Assembly (NCBI RefSeq): GCF_003633775.1
Contig: NZ_RBIN01000002.1
Coordinates: 186,001 to 250,000 of the forward strand
Length of the DNA: 64,000 nt
Direction: 5' to 3'
Source of the DNA: Kushneria sinocarnis
GTDB taxonomy: Bacteria; Pseudomonadota; Gammaproteobacteria; Pseudomonadales; Halomonadaceae
A program made the translations under genes and the position numbers. This document shows positions 51,854 through 64,000 of this stretch, in pieces. Under the pieces are notes generated by a model. The model did not search any database. It saw nothing but the letters and a program-made list of their open reading frames with translations, and had not been told where the DNA came from. The stretch's first letter is position 1; every line of letters starts with the position of its first letter.

Positions 51854-53446
51854 TCAGCCCCCGCCCGTGGGATAGGGAAAGGTGAGCTCCACCAGTGTGC
51901 CCTCACCCGGGGAGGAGTAGATGGCCACCTCGCCCGCGGCGGACTCGATCTGGTCGCGCACCAGGCTCAGCCCCAGCCCCCGCTGCTCGCCCCGGGTGGA
52001 GAAGCCCTGCTCGAAGATGCGCTGTCGGGTGGCCTCCTCCATGCCGGCGCCGTTGTCCTGGATGGCGAGCGACAGGGTGTCGTCCTCCAGCACCATGCTC
52101 AGCGCCACCGTGGGTGATGCGCGACCCGCCAGCGCCTCGAAGGCGTTTTCCAGCACATTGCCGATGATACTCACCAGCGCATGCACCGTCGCACTGTCGG
52201 CGGCGGCCGGGATCGTTCCCTCGGCCGCCAGCGTCAGGGTAATGCGACACTCGCGCGCCTCGCTCTGCTTGCCCAGCAGAAAGCCGGCCAGCACCGGCTC
52301 GCGCACCCGTTCGACCACCGACGCCGATGCGGCGTGACGATGCTCGACCAGTTCGTGCAGGTAGTGCCGCAGCGCCGCCAGATCACCCAGCTGGGCCAGC
52401 CCCTGGATTACATGCAGCTTGTTCTTGAACTCGTGGGTACTGGCGCGCAGTGCCTCGGCATAGCGCCGCACCCCGGTCAGCTCCTCGGCCAGCCCCTGAA
52501 GTTCGCCGCTGTCGCGGAAGGTCATCACCATCCCGACCTGACGGCGGTCACGATGCATCGGCCGATGGCTGCCGAGAAAGGAGACCCCGCCCAGTCGCAG
52601 CCGGACGTCGACCCCGGATTCCCCCTCGAGACTCTCCTCCCAGGGCGGCTCGAGCTGTTGGCCGGGCTCGATCGGCGCCGCCCCGGCATCGGCCAGCAGC
52701 CGGTGCGCCGCCGGATTGACCAGACTCACCCGGCGCTCGCCATCCATGGCGATGACCCCCTCGTGCATGGCATCGAGCATGGCGCGGCGTTCGGCCACCA
52801 GCCGGGCGATGTCATCCGGCTCCATGTCGAGCAGGCGGCGCTTGATGGTGCGCGCCAGCCAGGCGGCGCCACCGCCTCCCAGCAGCAGGATCAGCCCCAG
52901 CCAGACCAGCAGCTGCTGACGCGAGGAAGCCCTGAGCGGAGCCAGCCGGGACTGGGTCACCCCCACCGAGACGGCGCCGATCACCTCGCCCCCGGGGCCG
53001 CGCACCGGCGCAAAGCCGCGGATGCTGGCACCCAGGGTGCCGCGCGCGGTCGAGACGTAACGCTCGCCGGCCAGCGCCCGGTGCTCGTCATCACCGCGAA
53101 AGTGCTGGCCGATCCGCCCGGGATCGGGATGGGTCAGCCGCAGCGCCTGTGGCGTCATGACCACGATGAAATCCACCCCCAGCCGCTTTCGCAGCCCCTC
53201 CATGTGCCGTTGCAGCGACGAGTCGTCGGAAAAGGCGGGCGCGCCGGCCAGCGCCCGCTGCACCTCACCGCCGGCGGCCAGGGTGGTCGCCAGGTTCTCC
53301 ACCCGCTCGCCCTGCAGGCGCCGTGCGGTATCCCACAGCTGGTCACTGAACAGCCACCAGGCGAGCAGCAGCGAGGCTGCGATCATCGAAAACGACAGCA
53401 GCGCGGCCAGCACCCCGAGCCGCATGCGCTTGCGGCGCAGCCTCAT
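51854..53446 (-). CDS. CitA/DcuS-type sensor histidine kinase
   Basis: 530 residues. TM1 at about 8-30, a periplasmic PASp domain (ALRLTHPDPGRIGQHFRGDDEHRALAGERYVSTARGTLGASIRGFAPV), TM2 near 183-205, a cytoplasmic PAS (AMHEGVIAMDGERRVSLVNPAAHRLL), then the H-box STHEFKNKLHVIQGL and the ATPase domain (IIGNVLENAFEAL, DNGAGM, GLGLSLVRDQIE). H-box and PASp match the CitA/DcuS family, which senses carboxylates in the periplasm. Transcribed with the response regulator, divergent from the 2-hydroxycarboxylate carrier. Confidence 0.93.
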   Translation of the reverse strand: MRLRRKRMRLGVLAALLSFSMIAASLLLAWWLFSDQLWDTARRLQGERVENLATTLAAGGEVQRALAGAPAFSDDSSLQRHMEGLRKRLGVDFIVVMTPQALRLTHPDPGRIGQHFRGDDEHRALAGERYVSTARGTLGASIRGFAPVRGPGGEVIGAVSVGVTQSRLAPLRASSRQQLLVWLGLILLLGGGGAAWLARTIKRRLLDMEPDDIARLVAERRAMLDAMHEGVIAMDGERRVSLVNPAAHRLLADAGAAPIEPGQQLEPPWEESLEGESGVDVRLRLGGVSFLGSHRPMHRDRRQVGMVMTFRDSGELQGLAEELTGVRRYAEALRASTHEFKNKLHVIQGLAQLGDLAALRHYLHELVEHRHAASASVVERVREPVLAGFLLGKQSEARECRITLTLAAEGTIPAAADSATVHALVSIIGNVLENAFEALAGRASPTVALSMVLEDDTLSLAIQDNGAGMEEATRQRIFEQGFSTRGEQRGLGLSLVRDQIESAAGEVAIYSSPGEGTLVELTFPYPTGGG

Positions 53447-53723
53447 GCCCGCCCCCGTGAACAGGCTGAGACCTTGGTGGTATTCCCACCCGGGCAGACG
53501 TTGTGGTGGCTGACAATCATTCGATTTCTTTAATTACAAAACACTTTGTCAATTTATCCAATCCTGTTCCCGACCCGCCGATTCCTTATCCTCGCCGACG
53601 TGCGCCAGTCCGCGAGCCCGGCCATGGTCGCGATCGGCCGGCAGTCGCGGTGCACACCCTCATTTCAATAACTGTGGTTCATCCTCGGCCCGCTCGTTCG
53701 GCCGGAATGCAGGAGAGATCGTG
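53447..53723. promoter_or_regulatory. Divergent control region of the carboxylate system
   Basis: 277 bp between the sensor kinase and the carrier gene, with an A+T-rich patch at about 53515-53566 inside a G+C-rich setting. It has a TTGACA on the minus strand at 53552-53547 without a clear -10. Likely operator and promoter zone for the CitB-type regulator; no gene is visible. Confidence 0.5.
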
Positions 53724-55040
53724 ATGAGCGATTCGTCGACTCACGCTGCGTACAGCACGCAGCATACCGCTAGCGGCGGTCTGGCCTCGACCCGAATCTT
53801 CGGCCTGCCGCTGCCCCTGTTTGCCATCGCCGTCGGGGTACTGATCGTCTCGATGGTGACCGACACCCTGCCGACCGGCATGATCGGTGCACTGCTGATC
53901 ATGATGCTGCTGGGGGAACTGCTGGGCTTCATCGGCGACCGGCTGCCGATCATTCGCAGCTATCTCGGCGGCGGCGCCATCCTGGCGATCTTCGGCGCCG
54001 CCACGCTGGTTTACATCAACTGGCTGCCCCAGTCGGTGGTGGATAACGTGACCGGCTTCATGAAGGGCGGCGGCTTTCTCAACTTTTACATCGCCGCGCT
54101 GATCACCGGCAGCATTCTCGGCATGGATTCAAAGGTGCTGGTCAAGGTCGGTGCCCGTTTCGCCCTGCCGCTGATCTGTGCGGTGCTGTTTGCCTGCCTG
54201 TTCGCCATCGCCGTCGGCTGGCTGCTGGGCTTTTCGGTACAGGACGCCGTGGTGGTCATCACCCTGCCGATCATGGGCGGCGGCATGGGCGCCGGCGCGG
54301 TGCCGATGAGCCAGATCTACGAGCAGCTGCTGGGCCAGCCCGCCAGCTACTATATCTCGATTCTGGTGCCGGCCCTGGCGCTGGGCAACGTCTTTGCCAT
54401 CATCATCGGCGGGCTGCTCAACGGGCTCGGCAAGCGTGCCCCGAAGCTCACCGGCAACGGTCAGATGATGCCGGGCGTGGAGATCGACGATCGCGAATCG
54501 ACGCCGGAAATCAGCCGGCTGGGCATCGGCCTGGTCGCGGCCCTGACCTTTTTCGTCAGCGGGCAGATCATCGGCAGCGTGATTCCGCTGCACCCCTACG
54601 CGCTGATGATCATTCTGGTCGCGCTGGTCAAGATCCTCGGCCTGCTGCCGGATTCGCTCAACGAGTCCGCCGCCCAGTGGTTCCGCTTCGTGGCGCGCAA
54701 CTGGACCTTCGCCCTGCTGTTCGGCATCGGCATCGCCTATACCGACCTGGGCCAGGTCATCGAGGCCATCTCGATCACCTATGTACTGATCGTGTTTGCG
54801 GTGGTGGCCGGTGCGGCCTTCGGCGCCGGCCTGGTCGGCAGGCTGGTCGGCTTCTATCCGATCGAGTCGGCGATTACCGCCGGGCTCTGCATGGCCAACA
54901 TGGGAGGCACCGGTGACGTGGCCGTGCTCTCGGCCGCCGGACGCATGCAGCTGATGCCGTTTGCCCAGATCTCCTCGAGGCTGGGGGGCGCACTGATCCT
55001 GCTGATCTCGAGTTTGATGGTGCCGGTGCTGTTCGCCTGA
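53724..55040 (+). CDS. 2-hydroxycarboxylate transporter (CitS/MaeN/CimH family)
   Basis: 438 residues from ATG 53724 (AGGAG 8 nt upstream). About 11 helices. The two re-entrant GGxG motifs of this family are GGGMGAG and MGGTGDVAVLSAAGRMQLMPFAQISSRLGGALIL near the C-terminus; ALITGSILGMDSKVLVKVGARFALPL is the conserved central region. 2HCT carriers bring in citrate, malate or lactate-like anions with Na+ or H+. Located next to a CitAB/DcuSR-like two-component system that probably controls it. Terminator follows at 55071-55104. The precise substrate is open. Confidence 0.92.
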   Translation: MSDSSTHAAYSTQHTASGGLASTRIFGLPLPLFAIAVGVLIVSMVTDTLPTGMIGALLIMMLLGELLGFIGDRLPIIRSYLGGGAILAIFGAATLVYINWLPQSVVDNVTGFMKGGGFLNFYIAALITGSILGMDSKVLVKVGARFALPLICAVLFACLFAIAVGWLLGFSVQDAVVVITLPIMGGGMGAGAVPMSQIYEQLLGQPASYYISILVPALALGNVFAIIIGGLLNGLGKRAPKLTGNGQMMPGVEIDDRESTPEISRLGIGLVAALTFFVSGQIIGSVIPLHPYALMIILVALVKILGLLPDSLNESAAQWFRFVARNWTFALLFGIGIAYTDLGQVIEAISITYVLIVFAVVAGAAFGAGLVGRLVGFYPIESAITAGLCMANMGGTGDVAVLSAAGRMQLMPFAQISSRLGGALILLISSLMVPVLFA

Positions 55041-55070
55041 TGGCGACCTGTGCCTTCATGGCATGAACGC

Positions 55071-55104
55071 AAAAGGCTCGCCGGTACATCCGGCGGGCCT
55101 TTTT
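55071..55104. terminator. Bidirectional intrinsic terminator
   Basis: 14-bp stem AAAAGGCTCGCCGG/CCGGCGGGCCTTTT with one mismatch and a TACAT loop, 30 bp past the carrier stop. T-runs flank it on both strands, so it serves the carrier gene and, on the other strand, the small gene at 55137-55379. Confidence 0.88.
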
Positions 55105-55136
55105 CATGAGGGAGCCGCCATCGGGCGGCGGCCCCT

Positions 55137-55379
55137 TCAGCAGTTCAGCAGGTTGACCAGGGTAATCCGCGAGGCGCCGGCAGGATCGACCTGCAGCTGA
55201 CAGCCTTCACGGTCGCGCGTCACGATCAGGTCCGAGCTGCCGCAGTCATCCTGGATGTAGTACTGACAGCGGCCCGTCTCGATTTCGCGGATGGCCTGGG
55301 TGGCGGTGACCAGCACCCAGCCGGTGGAGAAGTTGCAGAGCCGGGTAATGCGGCCCCGGGGATCGCAGCCGGTAGCCAT
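55137..55379 (-). CDS. Small Cys-containing protein, DUF3892-like (tentative)
   Basis: 80 residues from ATG 55379 (MATGCDPRGRITRLC); the frame opens 7 codons earlier and neither start has a good RBS. The pattern ITRLCNFSTGWVLVTATQAIREIETGRCQYYIQDD, then SDLIVTRDREGCQLQV and a final NLLNC, recalls the DUF3892 arrangement (strand, helix with an IE.G turn, strands). Six cysteines are spread through it. No function is known. The codon use is like the neighbours. It precedes the bidirectional terminator. Confidence 0.6.
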   Translation of the reverse strand: MATGCDPRGRITRLCNFSTGWVLVTATQAIREIETGRCQYYIQDDCGSSDLIVTRDREGCQLQVDPAGASRITLVNLLNC

Positions 55380-55522
55380 GACTCGGCGGTAATGCATCAT
55401 GAAACTCGCATTGCCGGAACGGAGAACGGATGGCGTCGCATGCCCGGGCAGCCGGACACTAACGTTCAGTTACATGACCAGACTAACGGAGCGCGCGCAG
55501 GCCCTTCAACCACGACCGCCGG

Positions 55523-57869
<2,347 letters not shown>

Positions 57870-57961
57870 TCACACCGGGCCCGCATTATAGGCAATCGCG
57901 CCGCCGGCTACATCGGGCCAGGTCATTCGGCGCGCGGCCGTGGCAGTCCTGCCTCACATGC

Positions 57962-57985
57962 AAAAGGGGCCCTGATGGGCCCCTT
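57962..57985 (-). terminator. Intrinsic terminator after zipA
   Basis: 9-bp stem AAGGGGCCC/GGGCCCCTT with a TGAT loop; on the minus strand TTTTGCATG follows. It lies 42 bp beyond the zipA stop and before ligA. Confidence 0.75.
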
Positions 57986-58026
57986 GAAGATGCTTCGATA
58001 CCGCAACGCGGTAAAATGGCGGAGGC

Positions 58027-59523
58027 TCAGTGCGCCTGTCGGTGGAGCCGCCAGCGACGTTCGAAATCGCGCACCCGCTGGCGGGCAAACTCGATGGTCT
58101 GTGCCGTCATCACGCTGCGGTTTTCGTCCTTGAGCTCACCACCGAGATTGCGCACCAGTACCATGGCGGTTTCCACCATCGCCTCGAAGGCCATGGGCGC
58201 ATCCTCGGCGCCGGGCAGCGGCATCAGGAAGGTCACGCTCGGCAGGGTGCCATCATCCATGTCCTCCAGATCGAAGGTCCCCGGCTTGAGGCTGTTGATC
58301 ATGGAGAACTGCAGACCGCTGTCGGCGGCTTCGGCCTCGAACCGGTGGAATACCCCCATTTCCTCGCAGTAGCGCAGCCCGCAGGCAAGCACCAGCTGCA
58401 GCAGATCGGGACGATTGAAGCCCTCCTCGTCACGCGCATTGACGCTGATGACAATCACCTCTTCGGCATCCGCCAGCGCATTGCGGGCCCGGCCCGGCGA
58501 GACATGATGCCGACGGGCACGCTCCACGGCAGGATGACGGGCCACACCGCGCGGTGGCTCGAAATCGTCCTCCATTCCGTACGGCTCGTCATCCTGCGGC
58601 AGATCACGGGCCTCGTCGTCATGTGCAAATGACCACTGCGGGGATTCCTGCTCCGCAGAAGGCGTCTCATCCTGTCGCGGCCGCTCGTGACCGGACTGAC
58701 GGGCGGGCGCCTGACGGCGTTCGCTCTTCTCCTCGCGGCCGGCATCCCGCCGGCGCGTGGCGTCCTCGCGCTGCTGCGACTGCTGGGCCCGACGCTGATC
58801 AAGCGCATCGATCTGCGACTGCGCCCAGTCACGCAGTCCGGCCAGCGGGCGCCGGCGCGGACCCTCGTTCCGATCGTCATCGTACTCGTCCTCGTACTCG
58901 AACGATTCGTCACGACGCTCCGAACGGAAATCATCGGGCTCTGCTACCGGCTCGTCACGCGGCGCACGCCGAGCCCGGCTGTCGCGGGTCAGCGGCGGGC
59001 TGTCGGGATCATCCAGCGGATCGACCATGTCATCATCATCGCGACTGGCGGCAAGCCGCGGCCCGCGCGGCTCGTCGTCGAACTCCCACGCCTCTTCCCG
59101 CCCGCGGTCACGTTCATCACGTTCGCGGAACCGGGGGGCGTCGCGTTCGTCCCGTGCCGGGGACTCACCCCGCGCCTGCCAGCGCTCTTCCATGCGACGA
59201 TTGTGCGCCTGCCAGCGGGGATCACGCCGATCGGCAGGCTCGAACGCCTCATCCTCCCCGGCTCCCGCACGGGAGTAATGGTCGTCATCGTGCTCATCAC
59301 GCGTGGGCTGTACCACCCGGGAACCGCCGTTGGGGAGCTCCCAGCTGACCTGCTCCTCACGACGGATATCCTCGGGATCCTTGGGCGGATCTTCGGGATC
59401 GATATCCCGGGAGATATCGAGGCGCAGGCCGCGACGCTGGCGCTGCAGACGCCGCACACCATCAACGATGATGATGGTCACCAGTACCAGCCCCAGGATG
59501 ATGAGCCATTCACGTAATTCCAT
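58027..59523 (-). CDS. zipA: Cell division protein ZipA with extended charged linker
   Basis: 498 residues from ATG 59523. The N-terminal membrane anchor MELREWLIILGLVLVTIIIVDGVRRLQ and the C-terminal FtsZ-binding domain (VIVISVNARDEEGFNRPDLLQLVLACGLRYCEEMGVFHRFE... to the end) are typical. Between them, residues ~60-350 form a linker extremely rich in Arg/Asp/Glu/Pro (repeated RDERD, DDE), where E. coli ZipA has a shorter P/Q-rich linker; total length is about half again that of E. coli (328). ZipA tethers the FtsZ ring to the membrane. Located between smc and ligA. The frame extends 11 codons upstream. Confidence 0.92.
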   Translation of the reverse strand: MELREWLIILGLVLVTIIIVDGVRRLQRQRRGLRLDISRDIDPEDPPKDPEDIRREEQVSWELPNGGSRVVQPTRDEHDDDHYSRAGAGEDEAFEPADRRDPRWQAHNRRMEERWQARGESPARDERDAPRFRERDERDRGREEAWEFDDEPRGPRLAASRDDDDMVDPLDDPDSPPLTRDSRARRAPRDEPVAEPDDFRSERRDESFEYEDEYDDDRNEGPRRRPLAGLRDWAQSQIDALDQRRAQQSQQREDATRRRDAGREEKSERRQAPARQSGHERPRQDETPSAEQESPQWSFAHDDEARDLPQDDEPYGMEDDFEPPRGVARHPAVERARRHHVSPGRARNALADAEEVIVISVNARDEEGFNRPDLLQLVLACGLRYCEEMGVFHRFEAEAADSGLQFSMINSLKPGTFDLEDMDDGTLPSVTFLMPLPGAEDAPMAFEAMVETAMVLVRNLGGELKDENRSVMTAQTIEFARQRVRDFERRWRLHRQAH

Positions 59524-59598
59524 GGACCTTGCCTGTCTCTTGTATATGGGCGCCACGCCGTCCGTCGCATGGCCCGATCAATCCGAATGCACCAGAAA

Positions 59599-59623
59599 CA
59601 CCCCGCCGAGGCCCGGTGGGGTG
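59599..59623 (-). terminator. Possible weak terminator after smc
   Basis: 9-bp stem CACCCCGCC/GGTGGGGTG with one non-Watson-Crick pair and a 7-nt loop; on the minus strand a short TTTCT follows. Lies 111 bp past the smc stop, within the 210-bp gap before zipA. Confidence 0.42.
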
Positions 59624-59733
59624 CCGTCGACATTATCAATTATCCCCGGACCCTCGGGCTATGCCAAGTTGGTAACGTCATTTAAGCCGGGATGCAAGCA
59701 CTTCGGAGCGGAGTTCAAAGCATTCGGGCATCT

Positions 59734-63234
<3,501 letters not shown>

Positions 63235-63725
63235 GCGCGTCCCGTTTCCCCTGCTCTCTGCATGATTCCCGTTCCCGGCACCCGGCTGCTGCGCCGGGCA
63301 AGGCGCCCTGACTTTCCCCGCTGTTGCCGATGGCGTCAAGCAGCAGTTGAGCCGAACCTGATTCCGACGGGCACGCCCCGAGGTGACAGCGCATTCGGAC
63401 AGGGGCCCGGCTTGCGATAGCCTGCATTCCGGCAGGGCGAGCCATCATGTCAGTCAGCAGCTCTCGATGACTCGCGCCCGGTCCGATCGGTCCGTTCATC
63501 GACGAGCAGCTGGTGGGGCATTACGAGCGCATGACCGGCGGCCATCACGCAGCCCTGCCCGAGCGGCGGCCCCTGTGCTTTTACATTCCACCGGCCGGGT
63601 GCGGCTGCTATGATGCCGAATCGGAGTTCCTGCCATCGTCAGGGAGTGCGACGATGGCCCATACGAGGCATGCGCCTCGTCGATCATCCGCAGGATGCCC
63701 CGTTTTCGTCTCAGGGAGTTACTGC
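63235..63725. promoter_or_regulatory. Intergenic region with two inverted repeats before the LexA-like gene
   Basis: 490 bp between divergent smc and the LexA-like gene; no convincing gene. Near the right end are two perfect inverted repeats: GCCATCGTC-N9-GACGATGGC at 63632-63658 and ACGAGGC-ATGC-GCCTCGT at 63663-63680. They lie 45-95 bp before the LexA-like start and may be operator or RNA hairpins. No canonical CTG-N10-CAG LexA box was noticed. Confidence 0.6.
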
Positions 63726-64000
63726 ATGTCGTACGCCGAATCGCATTTTCTGCACCGCCGCCCCAACATTCCCCTGACCGACGACGCCTGGGAGGAGATC
63801 GACGCCAGCGACCTGGTGGGCATTCCCCTGCTGGGTACGGTCGCGGCCGGGCTGCCGATGGAGGCCTGCCACGACGACGCAACGGTTCGCATCCCCTCGC
63901 GCATGGTGCGTCGCAACACCTATGCCCTGCGGGTGCGTGGCGAGTCGATGATCGACTGCAACATTCATGATGGTGACATCATCATCATCGAACGCTTCGA
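63726..64000 (+). CDS. LexA-like S24 family protein lacking an N-terminal HTH (partial)
   Basis: 91 residues are in the window; the gene continues past the right edge. ATG 63726 has AGGGAG upstream. Only about 38 residues precede GTVAAGLPME, which holds the Ala-Gly autocleavage site of LexA. RIPSRMVRRNTYALRVRGESMIDCNIHDGDIIIIE carries the nucleophilic Ser region GESMID. A full LexA has a ~65-residue winged HTH first; here the N-terminus MSYAESHFLHRRPNIPLTDDAWEE is too short and unlike an HTH. It is probably a LexA C-terminal-type peptidase, perhaps a UmuD/ImuA-type SOS protein. Confidence 0.82.
   Translation, partial: MSYAESHFLHRRPNIPLTDDAWEEIDASDLVGIPLLGTVAAGLPMEACHDDATVRIPSRMVRRNTYALRVRGESMIDCNIHDGDIIIIERF

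Overview
The window reads as chromosome of a high-G+C gammaproteobacterium, most probably a halophile of the Halomonadaceae (Halomonas, Kushneria or Salinicola type). This is inferred from the gene set: a cytochrome bo3 operon, ZipA, a GlrK-QseG-GlrR cassette, MnmC, a YciO/YciV/YciB/YciI cluster and a PiT/DUF47 phosphate pair, all with matching G+C-rich codon use. No rRNA, tRNA, CRISPR array, transposase or integrase was recognised.

Layout. 1-1364: end of the cyo quinol oxidase operon (cyoB 3' end, cyoC, cyoD; no cyoE follows). 1408-8899: dicarboxylate/amino-acid symporter, protoporphyrinogen oxidase, YghU-type GST, an MFS exporter, a tautomerase-SDR pair and a LysR regulator. 8950-14293: an AcoR-type sigma-54 activator divergent from a flavin monooxygenase (with a SnoaL/NTF2-like front domain) and a butanediol-type alcohol dehydrogenase. 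The gap between them holds GTGACA activator sites and a textbook -24/-12 promoter. 14414-22264: peripheral metabolism (DUF3237, TetR with a twin operator and its saccharopine-dehydrogenase-like target, NAD(P)-binding reductases, two MFS exporters, a 46-residue DUF2256 protein, BdcA). 22527-24433: membrane protein plus secreted sorbosone-dehydrogenase-like protein. 24678-26171: DUF2252 protein.

26172-31765 is an accessory island between the DUF2252 gene and the 3' end of guaA. It holds a frameshifted RhuM-Fic gene butted to a LysR remnant, a VapBC module with its operator, a decayed copy of the DUF2252 3' end, a frameshifted DUF6998-like gene, about 700 bp of debris, and a strikingly A+T-rich two-gene operon of a dGTPase-like HD phosphohydrolase and a CCA-transferase-like nucleotidyltransferase. 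That operon is a good candidate for an anti-phage nucleotide-depletion system.

31766-46194 is core: guaA, guaB, xseA, the GlrR-QseG-GlrK cassette, argA, phosphate transport, a CYTH phosphatase and a potassium channel. Between argA and glrK lies an unannotated region with a TGTC-N10-GACA GlrR-type site, an A+T tract, a sigma-54 promoter and a strong intrinsic terminator. The roughly 430-nt RNA between promoter and terminator carries many GGA motifs, two of them in tandem hairpin loops. In E. coli glmY occupies this position, but this RNA looks more like a CsrA/RsmA-titrating RNA. It is the most original signal in the window.

46229-55104: YciO/RNase AM, YciB/YciI, MnmC, a CitAB/DcuSR-type two-component system divergent from a 2-hydroxycarboxylate transporter. 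55137-63234: a small Cys-containing protein, YheU, ligA, zipA and smc. The window ends in a LexA-like S24 protein that seems to lack the DNA-binding domain.
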